DNA from: a virus
IMG/VR virus record: IMGVR_UViG_3300008114_000116
Coordinates: 1 to 31,693 of that record
Length of the DNA: 31,693 nucleotides
Direction: 5' to 3' (one strand)
The translations under genes were made by a program, and so were the position numbers. A model generated the notes under the pieces. That model did no database searches. It was given only the letters and a program-made list of their open reading frames with translations, and had not been told where the DNA came from. Below are positions 21,515-29,365 of this stretch, in pieces. Position 1 is the stretch's first letter, and every line of letters starts with the position of its first letter.

Positions 21515-22140
21515 GTCTTTTCCTCGTAAAAGTTCAAATTCTTGTTTGAAGACGGATAGCCAAACAGGCATTCGCTTGGCTTGGAAATTATACCCGGAAA
21601 GCGTTCTGTTAAATACCTATTCATTTCGTAATCCTTTAGCCTTGCCTTTACATTTTCGGTATTAAACCAATAGAAAGAGCCAGAATAATGAAAGTCTTGC
21701 GGAACGTATGGAGGGCAAGGCAAAAGCTTACCACAAACCCCAGAGAATATTTTATTAGAAAGGTCTGGAATCGTTTCCAAGTTGCCTTTATAGCTGTGTT
21801 CAATCCAAAGGTCTAAGCCTCTCCAAATAGGTCGAGAAACGCCTTTGCAATGAGCGTAAAACGTTATCCCATCTTTGACGCGTTTAATTGAATCGATAAA
21901 ATGCACTGACTCACCCAAAACGCGATTATTTTCCACAAGCTCAATTTGGCAGTCGCTTGGTAAAAGCGATTTTAAAGGCTCTAGGAACGCTCTTCCGTCA
22001 ATTGCGACCTTTACCACCTTTTTGCCGTCAAAGAGGCTCCAGTACTTGTTTAATAGCTTTAAATTGAGCCTGTGGTAATGAGTTATTTTACCGCCGTAGT
22101 AAATGAAGTAAATTAGATTCTTTGGAACGTTAACGCCCAT
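21499..22140 (-). CDS. Putative glycosyltransferase-like protein
   Basis: 213 residues. It has LIYFIYYGGKITHYHRLNLK near the start, then GITFYAHCKGVSRPIWRG (about 91-108), a Cys/Pro-rich GVCGKLLPCPPYVPQDFHYS (about 133-152), FYWFNTENV and RFPGIISKPSECLFGY. The AHCKGVSRP and SGSFYWFNTE blocks resemble a family of capsular or phage glycosyltransferase-like proteins, but I cannot place catalytic residues with certainty. Overlaps the methyltransferase gene by 28 bases and the next gene by 16. Confidence 0.55.
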   Translation of the reverse strand: MGVNVPKNLIYFIYYGGKITHYHRLNLKLLNKYWSLFDGKKVVKVAIDGRAFLEPLKSLLPSDCQIELVENNRVLGESVHFIDSIKRVKDGITFYAHCKGVSRPIWRGLDLWIEHSYKGNLETIPDLSNKIFSGVCGKLLPCPPYVPQDFHYSGSFYWFNTENVKARLKDYEMNRYLTERFPGIISKPSECLFGYPSSNKNLNFYEEKTWLNL

Positions 22141-22646
22141 AAAGTTGGAGTTTTTGGTTGCTCGATTAAATTAAATCCAAAGCCTTTAAACATATCAATC
22201 CATTCATTTTCGCTTTTAATATTTATGTGGCCCCAATCTTCGTCAAACTCTGTTTTGTTTGGAGTTGAGGAAAACAAAATAACGCGTGGTTTTACGGCCT
22301 CTAGAGCCTTTGAAATCTCTTGGTCGGTCATATGTTCAGCCACCTCAATCCATAGCATTAAATCGGCTTCTTTTGGCTTTTGGTAAACCTTTAGCAAAGG
22401 GTAATTTTCTTTGCAATAATCTCGATGCGATTTAAATATGTCTTGCCCAATAATGTTAAAACCTTCTTGTCTTAAAACCTCGGCATAAACGCCAGTTCCA
22501 CAACCAAAGTCCAAAACGCTTTCTGGGTTAAATTTCTTGCAATACTCTGCGACTTCTTTAGCCAAGCCAACAAAGTCGGCGTTTTCCATTGTAAGGTTTA
22601 GGCTTTCAATCTCAGCCTTTAAAAACTCGTTTTCTGTAATTTTCAT
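22113..22646 (-). CDS. SAM-dependent methyltransferase
   Basis: The 177-residue product has motif I VLDFGCGTGVYAE (44-56), an acidic residue after the next strand (IIGQDIFKSH), LMLWIEVAEHM (about 92-102) as motif IV and WGHINIKSENEW near the end. This is the class I Rossmann methyltransferase fold, of the Methyltransf_23 type often coupled to glycosyltransferases for O-methylation of sugars. It starts just before the first glycosyltransferase-like gene, so it could cap or modify a glycan. A DNA methyltransferase role is less likely: no target-recognition domain or NPPY motif. Confidence 0.8.
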   Translation of the reverse strand: MKITENEFLKAEIESLNLTMENADFVGLAKEVAEYCKKFNPESVLDFGCGTGVYAEVLRQEGFNIIGQDIFKSHRDYCKENYPLLKVYQKPKEADLMLWIEVAEHMTDQEISKALEAVKPRVILFSSTPNKTEFDEDWGHINIKSENEWIDMFKGFGFNLIEQPKTPTLWALTFQRI

Positions 22647-22649
22647 ATT

Positions 22650-22826
22650 TTAGATTTCACCACACGTTTTACAATTCTTTTTAAAATACATAGGACATTC
22701 CGTTCCATCTTGGTTGCTTGGCTCTTTAGTAAAGTAAGCTTGCATTTCTCCCGGCTTGGTTAAATACCGCTCGCAACTCATTTTAAGCTTGCATCTTTGC
22801 GGCTTGCATAAAGTAAAATCGGCCAT
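22650..22826 (-). CDS. Six-cysteine microprotein, paralogue of the early Cys protein
   Basis: ATG at 22826, stop TAA 22650-22652, just before the methyltransferase gene. The 58 residues read MADFTLCKPQRCKLKMSCER near the start, then GEMQAYFTKEP, TECPMYFKKNCKTCGEI. It aligns with the 63-residue protein at 3114-3305: D-x-T-x-C-x4-C-x5-C, RY, P, QAYFT, and C-x-MY. It has two extra cysteines at the end (CKTC). A zinc-binding fold is likely. It is the first gene of the sugar/methyl cassette, after the capsid terminator. Confidence 0.75.
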   Translation of the reverse strand: MADFTLCKPQRCKLKMSCERYLTKPGEMQAYFTKEPSNQDGTECPMYFKKNCKTCGEI

Positions 22827-22885
22827 CGTTTTTTTCTTTAAATGTAATAATATTTTTAATGTTTTTGATTTTCAAGTGATTGTAT

Positions 22886-22911
22886 AAAAAAAGGCGGGAA
22901 AAATTCCCGCC
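22886..22911 (-). terminator. Intrinsic terminator after the capsid gene
   Basis: On the minus strand GGCGGGAA (22911-22904), a 3-base loop and TTCCCGCC (22900-22893), then seven T. A perfect 8-bp GC-rich stem with a strong U tract, 30 bases after the capsid stop. It separates high-level capsid expression from the methyl/sugar cassette. A T run also follows on the other strand, so it may work both ways. Confidence 0.95.
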
Positions 22912-22941
22912 CTTTTTACCATTTAAAACACCTATGAAAGA

Positions 22942-24213
22942 TTAGGTAGTTTCAAGAAGCGCCTTCGCAGCTGCGAAAGTTCCTTTAATTAGGCAAGGAG
23001 TATCGTTAGCAGAGATGAATTGAACCAATCTTTGCTCGATTCTTACAGTCTTCAAGTTGTCGATGAAGTCATCGCCAGACTCTCCAATTGCTACTTGCAA
23101 ACCGCTTCTCAAACGTACGTTAATAACTGAAAGGTCACCACCAACGAAGTCGGCTGCGGTTCCAGTCAAAGCGTTAGTTGGGATAATCTGAACACCCCAA
23201 GCATTGATTCCACCTTGTGCGTTGAAAGTAACGCCAGCTGGTAGGATATACTGCTTGTCTGCGTCTTTCTCGGAAAGCATCAAGTGATATTGTCCTGTCT
23301 CAACGAATACGCCAGATGCGGTTCCGTTAGCAGCTTTAACTTGTGCAATAATTCCGTGAATAACGTCCCAGTTAGTTGCAGCCTCAACACCGCCAGCCAT
23401 AGAAGCGCCGGTGAAAGTAGTTGACTTAGAAAGCAAACCAGCAAGCTGAGGGGAAGTACCGTTACCAGTAAACAATTGGTTTTCGATTACAGTCTCAACG
23501 CGCTTAACGCCATTGGATTGGATGTAAGAAGCCAAGTAAGCGGCATCTTCCAACATTTCCATTGAAACCTTCATATGAACACCAATCTTCTCAACTTTAG
23601 CTCTCTGCTCTTTGTACTGAACGTCGATTTGAGTTTTCTCAACACCTTCTCCAATCATTACTGGAGTACCTTCTTGGTCGTACTCTTCAACCCATACTGC
23701 ATACTGAGTACCGATAGCTCCAACAGATACGTTAGAAAGGTAAACAAGTAGTCTTTGACGGATAGGAGAAACAACACCGGTAAACTCAGAAATAGTTACC
23801 TGAGAGCTAGAGTTAGCGTTAGCAATAGTTGAAGCCAAAGTAATAGTTCCAACTGCTTTCTCGCTGATTTCGAAAACCAAAGGAGCTTTCAAACGAGCGT
23901 TAGGCTCGGACTTCAATCTTTCGATTTCAGCTTGAACAGGCGCGTAAGCCTTCATAAATGCGCTTTTGAAATCTTCAGCGCTTACCTCTTTCTCAACTGC
24001 ATTTTTCTGCAATGCGATGTCAAGTTTGTCAAGTTGCTTTTGCATTTCAGCAGCTTCGTCCTTGCTCATTACTTTGTCAAATGATTTCAACAAAGATTCT
24101 GCCTTTTCAAAAGCCTCGTTGGCTTTTACTTCGGCGTTGCTAGCTTTAGCCTTAAGAGCTTCGCCAGCTTCTGCGATTACCGCTTTAACGGCATCCAAAG
24201 TTAGATTTTCCAT
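22942..24213 (-). CDS. Major capsid protein, HK97 fold
   Basis: The 423-residue product has an N-terminal charged coiled coil (about 1-100: ASNAEVKANEAFEKAESLLK, DEAAEMQKQLDKLDIALQK) that probably acts as a scaffolding delta-domain and is cut by the upstream protease. The capsid core follows, with ISEFTGVVSPIRQRLLVYLS, WVEEYDQEGTPVMIGEGVEK, KIGVHMKVSMEMLEDAAYLA and IENQLFTGNGTSPQLAGLL. The E-loop/P-domain pattern is typical. Codons look more optimised than neighbours (frequent C- and G-ending forms), fitting high expression. It overlaps the protease gene by 13 bases and is followed by a strong terminator. Confidence 0.9.
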   Translation of the reverse strand: MENLTLDAVKAVIAEAGEALKAKASNAEVKANEAFEKAESLLKSFDKVMSKDEAAEMQKQLDKLDIALQKNAVEKEVSAEDFKSAFMKAYAPVQAEIERLKSEPNARLKAPLVFEISEKAVGTITLASTIANANSSSQVTISEFTGVVSPIRQRLLVYLSNVSVGAIGTQYAVWVEEYDQEGTPVMIGEGVEKTQIDVQYKEQRAKVEKIGVHMKVSMEMLEDAAYLASYIQSNGVKRVETVIENQLFTGNGTSPQLAGLLSKSTTFTGASMAGGVEAATNWDVIHGIIAQVKAANGTASGVFVETGQYHLMLSEKDADKQYILPAGVTFNAQGGINAWGVQIIPTNALTGTAADFVGGDLSVINVRLRSGLQVAIGESGDDFIDNLKTVRIEQRLVQFISANDTPCLIKGTFAAAKALLETT

Positions 24214-24884
24214 TTTTCTAGTTCTTTTTTTAGTTCGTTTATAGTTAGTGTTTCAACCTCCACGGCTTTCGTATTTTCCAAAGTAGCTTCGGCTGGCTTT
24301 AGCATTTCCAAAAGTGATTTAAGTTGATTCTCTAATTTCTCAATTAATTCGTCGGTTGCGTCTGAAGTCTTAACAAACTTCTCAAGTCTTGTAAGGTACT
24401 CGAATGCATCCGCTTCGCTTTTAAGGTCGATAAACGTAGTCTCTGGATTAGCGCCCAAGAATTGAACCGCGCTACCTTCATACATCATAACCTCTTTAAT
24501 CAAATTCGCCTTGGCTTGGTCGTCGTACATTTCCTTAATTGTACGGAATCCAAAAGAATGTTGGTTAATCAATTCCGATTCAATCATTTTCTGAAAGTCC
24601 TGACCAGCCGCGTGGCTACCAATTTTCGCCTCGTATCTCAAACCTTTCTGGTCTTCGTAAAGATTGGTAATTTTAGCGACAACCTTATTTTTATCGTGGT
24701 CCAAAAGGTATTTAATCAATTGCTTTCCAGATGGTCCGCGCTCCATTACAGTCTTGCTAAACGCTCCGGGTTCGATTACGTCTCCATCTAAATCTTTGTT
24801 ACCGAAAACGGCAAAATAGCCAGAAACAATCCCTTGCTTCATATCGCTATCCGCAAATCCCTGATTAAGTCCCTTTAATATCAT
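24201..24884 (-). CDS. HK97 family prohead protease (peptidase S78)
   Basis: The 227-residue product has SGYFAVFGNKDLDGDVIEPG (21-40), YLLDHDKNK with the catalytic His (H63), ELINQHSFGFR with the nucleophile Ser (S110) and YEGSAVQFLGANPET (about 135-149). These are the S78 blocks. The C-terminal third (about 165-227) is a charged coiled coil, likely the internal scaffold or a binding segment for the capsid delta-domain. It has its own late promoter and overlaps the capsid gene by 13 bases, so both come from one short message. Confidence 0.9.
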   Translation of the reverse strand: MILKGLNQGFADSDMKQGIVSGYFAVFGNKDLDGDVIEPGAFSKTVMERGPSGKQLIKYLLDHDKNKVVAKITNLYEDQKGLRYEAKIGSHAAGQDFQKMIESELINQHSFGFRTIKEMYDDQAKANLIKEVMMYEGSAVQFLGANPETTFIDLKSEADAFEYLTRLEKFVKTSDATDELIEKLENQLKSLLEMLKPAEATLENTKAVEVETLTINELKKELEKWKI

Positions 24885-24900
24885 AGCTTATTCGTTTAAG

Positions 24901-24933
24901 CAAATATACAAATAAAAAAAATTAGGAAACAAA
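24901..24933 (-). promoter_or_regulatory. Late promoter for the protease-capsid unit
   Basis: TTTG (24933-24930), 21 bases, TATATTTG (24908-24901), then leader CTTAAACGAATAAGCT and the ATG at 24884. The -33 box overlaps the U tract of the terminator of the previous gene. This is the best complete match of the three late promoters. Confidence 0.75.
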
Positions 24934-24950
24934 AGAGGCCGTTAGGCCTC
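24930..24950 (-). terminator. Intrinsic terminator with the stop codon in its loop
   Basis: On the minus strand GAGGCC (24950-24945), TAAC, GGCCTC (24940-24935), then TTTTG. The TAA of the loop is the stop codon of the 62-residue gene. A translating ribosome would cover the hairpin, so termination may depend on release at this stop. Confidence 0.75.
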
Positions 24951-25130
24951 AGATTGCGTTTCGTCTTCTTGCTCGAAAACAATGTTATTACCTTGGTTAG
25001 GCAATGGCTCTGAATGTTCATTTTCACCGCTTGTTATTTCGTCTGGTATTCCATCTGGAAAAGCATCGCAACCGCCTTGAAACATTCTAAAATGTTTACA
25101 TTCAAAGCAAACTAATTTTTTAGCCTCCAT
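24942..25130 (-). CDS. Small cysteine protein of the head region
   Basis: 62 residues with CFECKHFRMFQGGCDAFPDG near the start and an acidic C-terminus ending EDETQSEA. The C-x2-C...C-x-AFPDGIPDEI...G-x-x-H pattern recurs in small phage proteins next to minor head or portal genes and suggests zinc binding. Function is unknown. It lies two bases after the MuF-like gene and its stop is inside a terminator hairpin. Confidence 0.7.
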   Translation of the reverse strand: MEAKKLVCFECKHFRMFQGGCDAFPDGIPDEITSGENEHSEPLPNQGNNIVFEQEDETQSEA

Positions 25131-25132
25131 TT

Positions 25133-26668
25133 CTATTTTTTAAAATATCTGTCAATGAGTCGCCCAACTTCTAAAGCGTATTGGCTTGGATTTGAGCTTA
25201 ATTTATATTCTGTAAATGCCTCTGCCAAAAATTCGTTATCGTTTGAGCTGGCATATTTACCAAGAAATACATTTGCAATTTTATTTGGGTCGTTTATATC
25301 TTTCAGGTAAAATTGTTTAATTATGTCCATTTCAAACCAGAAATTTGCAAGCTCTGGATGTCTTGCCATCATTAATTTATTTTTAACCGCAATAACGTGG
25401 CCAAATTCGTGAGTTAATGTTGCCAAATCTACTTTATCTCTGTCAACTTTAGATTTACCGGCATACCTAGTAAATCCGTAAATATCCTTACTTACTCTTT
25501 CAATTAATCTTTCGTCTAAATCAGTTTGATGCCCAAAATTAACCTCAACAAGACTTGTTTGGGTTCTCTTTATGTAACCATAACTGCTTCCGCTAGAACG
25601 ATATCTAAGTTTAATTTGATTATCGGTTAAATAATCGGAAAGCTTGTATTCACTTGTTAGCTTATTTAATTGCTCGTTGTATCTGTTTAATTGATTTAGC
25701 GAAAGTTCGGAACTAAATTCGGTTTTTATTACTTTTAACTTAGTTTGTTGAATAATTATTTGTTTAGCTATTTCTCTAGCCTCCTTTAATGTGTTTGCGT
25801 ATCTAAATGGACCAGCGCTTGGCACGTTTATAGGCGTTTGAGCTACTGAAACCGCAATAGGCTGCGTAGCTATTGGCGTAACCGGTCGAGGCGTTACACC
25901 GCCAACAAATGCGTCTGGGAAATTACGTCTGGCGTATCTTTCAGAAACGTAAACCACAACGCACGAACAATTAACCGTCTGAGCCGCTCCGCCATTTATG
26001 TCGCCGGGTTTGTCCATCTGAACAATTCCAACTTTAGGAGAGATAAACTCAAAAAACGAGTTAGCTGGTATTGGTTTGTTTTGCGCTTGGATATGCTGAA
26101 AACGTGGCTCTTTTGCTCCGCCGTGTATCCAGATTTTCCAAAGGTTTGTGCCAGTTTGATTTGCCCAATCCTGTGCGCTTTTCTTTTTGCCTTCGTTAAA
26201 CGCTCTTGTCGATTCCGTTCTTGCAATGGCTCGCGCTCGCTTTGGGTCTGGGATTTGCTCAAGCAAAAGCCGCTCAATCTGAAAAGGATTTAAACCAGCT
26301 TCTAAACCCTCGGCAATTATTTGCTTAATCTTATTATCTGTATTGGTATTAACGTCAAAAATTAGCTGACTAAGGTTTTGCAAAACCCAATCCTTAATCC
26401 ACTCTTTCCAAGTGTTTAAAAAGAAATCGTCTGGGACGAAAGCCTTTTCGCGGTTGTCTTGGCGAATCCGGTTAAATTCCTTTGTAGCTGACTCAACAAA
26501 TACAACCGTATAAAAATCGATGTATGCCTTTTGCATAGGCAAAGGCGACGGGTTAGGCTTAGACTGAAGCTTTAGAGCCTCGGTAAACATCTTTACTCCA
26601 AGGCGTTCGTATCTCTTTAAATCAGCTTGCGCCGACCTTCTAACCTTGGAATAATTAATAAGCCTCAT
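25133..26668 (-). CDS. MuF-like minor head protein fused to a HEFGH metallopeptidase domain
   Basis: The 511-residue product has three parts. Residues 1-140 are a helical portal-binding part. The MuF domain follows (about 143-245): AIARTESTRAFNEGKKKSAQ, then AQTVNCSCVVVYV. A Pro/Thr/Val-rich linker (251-290) leads to a C-terminal domain (291-511) with THEFGHVIAVKN (H420, E421, H424) and NEFLAEAFTEY (E479, E483). HExxH plus a downstream NEFxAExF Glu is a gluzincin-type zinc site, as in anthrax lethal-factor-like peptidases. MuF proteins in other phages carry polymorphic toxin tails that may be injected with the DNA. Here the cargo looks like a protease. Whether it acts on host proteins, capsid or receptor is unknown. 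Confidence 0.85.
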   Translation of the reverse strand: MRLINYSKVRRSAQADLKRYERLGVKMFTEALKLQSKPNPSPLPMQKAYIDFYTVVFVESATKEFNRIRQDNREKAFVPDDFFLNTWKEWIKDWVLQNLSQLIFDVNTNTDNKIKQIIAEGLEAGLNPFQIERLLLEQIPDPKRARAIARTESTRAFNEGKKKSAQDWANQTGTNLWKIWIHGGAKEPRFQHIQAQNKPIPANSFFEFISPKVGIVQMDKPGDINGGAAQTVNCSCVVVYVSERYARRNFPDAFVGGVTPRPVTPIATQPIAVSVAQTPINVPSAGPFRYANTLKEAREIAKQIIIQQTKLKVIKTEFSSELSLNQLNRYNEQLNKLTSEYKLSDYLTDNQIKLRYRSSGSSYGYIKRTQTSLVEVNFGHQTDLDERLIERVSKDIYGFTRYAGKSKVDRDKVDLATLTHEFGHVIAVKNKLMMARHPELANFWFEMDIIKQFYLKDINDPNKIANVFLGKYASSNDNEFLAEAFTEYKLSSNPSQYALEVGRLIDRYFKK

Positions 26669-26671
26669 TTT

Positions 26672-28054
26672 TTACGCTTGGAAATCGCTAAAATCGGTTG
26701 TCGCATTGCCTAAAGCTTCCTCGCTTGGAATTACGTTGCTAGGAATCCAATGAACGTCCATTGCTGGGTCTTCGCTCGCGTGCCAGTTCAATAAGCTGCG
26801 TACTTCGTTGCCAGTAAAGTAAGGCGATTTACCGTATGTGTCTAGAATAACTTGGACGTCTGGTTGTAACTCGGAATAGCTAGAAATGTCGAAATCAATA
26901 ACGTAATTCATTCCGTAAGACCTACCAATCCACTCAGTAAATTTCTCCTCAATCATTTGAAGTTGCGGCATTAAAACGTCGGTAACCAAAGCCTTTTGCG
27001 CGTGTTCTAGATTGGCAAAGGTAGCGTTGGAGCTAAACAAAACCGGGTTAACTCCCCACAAACCGCAAAGCGTTTGCAAGTCCATATTCTGAGAGTTAAT
27101 AATATCCATTGCAACAGGTGACAAACCGATTGCATCGTAACGCAAAGGAATTGAAGAGGCAACGATTTTATTAATGTTTTTACTTCCGTTAATTCGCTCG
27201 TCAATTCTTTCGTCCATCTTAGCGCGTTGCTCAGGACTTGGCCAAAACTCTGGATTAGGAACGTTAGGCGAAATTATACCTTTTGCGCCGCCATTCTGGA
27301 AAGTCTTTTGCTTTGCCTCTGTCGCTTCGTTGTTAGCTTGCAAGGTCTTAATACCAGCCAAAAGCGGAGGCATTCCGCGAAGTTGTGCGCCATTCAAATC
27401 CCAAGTTAAATTTGTGGTTTTTAGATGCAATACTTGGTCGGCTGGAATCTCAATGTTTTGGTCTCCAATAATCAATTTATAGCCGCGTACTGGCTCGAAT
27501 AGGTTGCCAGCAACTATTTCCACATAGTTGGAGGGCATAACGTACATCTCTTGAATTTTGCCCTTATTTAGGCCCTCAGTAGGTTGGAAACCGTAAACAA
27601 ATATTTCGCCGCTAGTATTGTACCAAGTAAGCATATTATCAAGAAACTCCGCCCAAGTTTGCATCGGGTTTGGATTCTTAATAAGCTGGCTAACTGGGTC
27701 TGAATAATTAACGTCTTCTAATTCTTTTTTTCGCATTGCAATAGACTGCAAGCGGTTTAATTCCTTAGTCGTGTATTTGGCTCCTCTGTATCTTTTGCTT
27801 GCCTCTGTTTCCTTATAAACGTAAGTTGGGCATTGCTTACCTTTCTCGGCTATTTTTCGAATGATTGAGTAAACCAGCGCGTTGCCTTTGTAACCTTGGT
27901 CGATAAATGTTTGTTGGTTAGCGTCGTACCAAACAACAAGCGTTGAGGCCGTAAATTGGCCATATAGGATTTGATTGAGGAGGTTTGCATTTGGTTCCTG
28001 TGGCGTGGAAATGACCGCTGGATTAATGTACGACCTTAGAGCCTTTAATAGCAT
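26672..28054 (-). CDS. Portal protein, HK97 family
   Basis: The 460-residue product has YKGNALVYSIIRKIAEKGKQ (about 54-73), LIKNPNPMQTWAEFLDNMLT (about 123-142), a stem/wing section with IEIPADQVLHLKTTN, and a C-terminal region with FQNGGAKGIISPN, LRYDAIGLSPVAMDII and LCGLWGVNPVLFSS. The NPNPMQTW and GLSPVDMxx...GVPP-like blocks mark the phage portal (SPP1/HK97 type), the dodecameric ring through which DNA enters and leaves. It starts from its own late promoter and is followed by the MuF gene after 3 bases. Confidence 0.92.
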   Translation of the reverse strand: MLLKALRSYINPAVISTPQEPNANLLNQILYGQFTASTLVVWYDANQQTFIDQGYKGNALVYSIIRKIAEKGKQCPTYVYKETEASKRYRGAKYTTKELNRLQSIAMRKKELEDVNYSDPVSQLIKNPNPMQTWAEFLDNMLTWYNTSGEIFVYGFQPTEGLNKGKIQEMYVMPSNYVEIVAGNLFEPVRGYKLIIGDQNIEIPADQVLHLKTTNLTWDLNGAQLRGMPPLLAGIKTLQANNEATEAKQKTFQNGGAKGIISPNVPNPEFWPSPEQRAKMDERIDERINGSKNINKIVASSIPLRYDAIGLSPVAMDIINSQNMDLQTLCGLWGVNPVLFSSNATFANLEHAQKALVTDVLMPQLQMIEEKFTEWIGRSYGMNYVIDFDISSYSELQPDVQVILDTYGKSPYFTGNEVRSLLNWHASEDPAMDVHWIPSNVIPSEEALGNATTDFSDFQA

Positions 28055-28070
28055 AGCATATTCGTTTTAA

Positions 28071-28078
28071 CAAATATA
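28071..28078 (-). promoter_or_regulatory. Late promoter for the portal unit
   Basis: TATATTTG on the minus strand, leader TTAAAACGAATATGCT, ATG at 28054. The box-to-ATG distance (16 bases) and leader match the other late promoters. TTTG lies 16 bases upstream, closer than usual. It sits in the 39-base gap after the large terminase. Confidence 0.65.
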
Positions 28079-28093
28079 CATTAAATATTTTTT

Positions 28094-29365
28094 TCAAAAT
28101 AAGCCACTCCCCAAAACCACATTATAACCAATCCAAGACGGCCATACCACTATTGAAAAGGTGAATTTTGTGCCTAACATTAATTCAGTAAAACCCCAGA
28201 CCAAAGCGTCCACGCGGTCGGGCGATTTGCCTTTGTCCGGGTCAAATGTAACCATTTGTTTTTCTAGTATCGGAAAACTCCCAACGTGGTAAATTTTATT
28301 TTGCTCATAAAGGCTATAAATAGGCTCTGCGCGGACGTACTTTCCTTTTGTGGCCGTTACTAGCTTAATTCTAGCGTTGCCGCTCTGCGACCTTAAAACG
28401 CTTTCGACCATATCGCCGCCTTGGTTTTTTTCAGCAACAATACAATCGGCATCCCAATTTTTAAACGCTTGGCTCGCAACCTTTGCCCATTCATTAGGCG
28501 AATACTTACCGGACAAATCCTCCAAGACGTAGCCTTTGCCTTGGCTATCTTTTCCCAATACCATTATCCCGGTTTCATCCGATTCTAGATTTGCGGAAGC
28601 GGCTGGGTCAATCGCAACAACAATACGCTCCAAATCTGGCTTGGCTGCAACTCTAATTTTATCAATCAAAGGTTTAGACCAAAGTAAACCCTCGGCATCG
28701 TCTAGCCATTTGCCCAAAAATAAATGTTCGTATCTATGGAGGTTTTCCGCTTTAACTCTTTGCGCTTGGTCTATAAAGCTTTGCGAAAGGTTGCGCTCGT
28801 TGTCTAAATAGGTCGTATGGATGTAGCTACAATTCTCAGTTTTATGCTTCACAAAGCGATTATAAATCCAATGCGACTTGTAACTTGGATTCATTACCAA
28901 AATAACACGGTTGGGCTTATTTGCCGCTCTAATTGAAAGGTCAATGCGGTCGAATACGTCTTCGTCATTTAGTTCCTCGGATTCGTCAAGAATAAAGGTT
29001 GTAACTCCAGCGATTGATTTGAGGTTAGCCGTTGCCGTGCCTTGGCTAGTCTTAATACCACGAAATAGAATCTTTGAGCCTGTGACCTTATTTATAATTT
29101 CGCTTTGGGTAATCTCAAAATCTCCTTCTTTATTCATTAACTCTATTTTGTCAATGAATTCTGGGATAATCGAAATAAAGGCCGAAGTTAAAGTCCAACG
29201 AGTAAAAAGAATAACGTGGCCCTCTTCGTAAGTTAGATTTAAAAGGAATAGGGAAAGCGTCCAAGACTTACCAGAGCCTCGGCCGCCAGTAATTAGGAAA
29301 TACCTATTTTGTGGCCATTCTAAAAATAAAGGCCTGTATTTGTCTATTAATTGGATTTTATCCAT
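28094..29365 (-). CDS. terL: Terminase large subunit
   Basis: The 423-residue product has Walker A GGRGSGKS (27-34), Walker B TFILDESEE (123-131, catalytic E128) and the coupling region LVMNPSYKSHWIY. The C-terminal RNase-H-like nuclease follows, with AIDPAAS (D253), VAEKNQGG (E312) and SPDRVDALVW (D386). These drive ATP-powered packaging and cut the concatemer. The 19-base overlap with the small subunit is usual. No signature lets me predict headful versus cohesive-end packaging with certainty; a circularly permuted contig fits headful packaging. Confidence 0.95.
   Translation of the reverse strand: MDKIQLIDKYRPLFLEWPQNRYFLITGGRGSGKSWTLSLFLLNLTYEEGHVILFTRWTLTSAFISIIPEFIDKIELMNKEGDFEITQSEIINKVTGSKILFRGIKTSQGTATANLKSIAGVTTFILDESEELNDEDVFDRIDLSIRAANKPNRVILVMNPSYKSHWIYNRFVKHKTENCSYIHTTYLDNERNLSQSFIDQAQRVKAENLHRYEHLFLGKWLDDAEGLLWSKPLIDKIRVAAKPDLERIVVAIDPAASANLESDETGIMVLGKDSQGKGYVLEDLSGKYSPNEWAKVASQAFKNWDADCIVAEKNQGGDMVESVLRSQSGNARIKLVTATKGKYVRAEPIYSLYEQNKIYHVGSFPILEKQMVTFDPDKGKSPDRVDALVWGFTELMLGTKFTFSIVVWPSWIGYNVVLGSGLF

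Noticed and set aside
22113-22646. Methyltransferase as a DNA-protecting enzyme
   Set aside because: No target-recognition region and no N/DPPY motif; the gene is joined to glycosyltransferases and fits small-molecule or sugar methylation better.
22924-22944. Tiny plus-strand start (ATG AAA GAT TAG) beside the capsid end
   Set aside because: Only three codons, and the resemblance to the ERF start region can arise by chance in AT-rich sequence.
24462-24791. Plus-strand frame of 109 codons
   Set aside because: Antisense to the prohead protease, whose catalytic motifs are complete. No supporting context.
25996-26277. Minus-strand frame of 93 codons within the MuF gene
   Set aside because: An alternative frame of the MuF domain; the MuF frame has clear family motifs and this one none.
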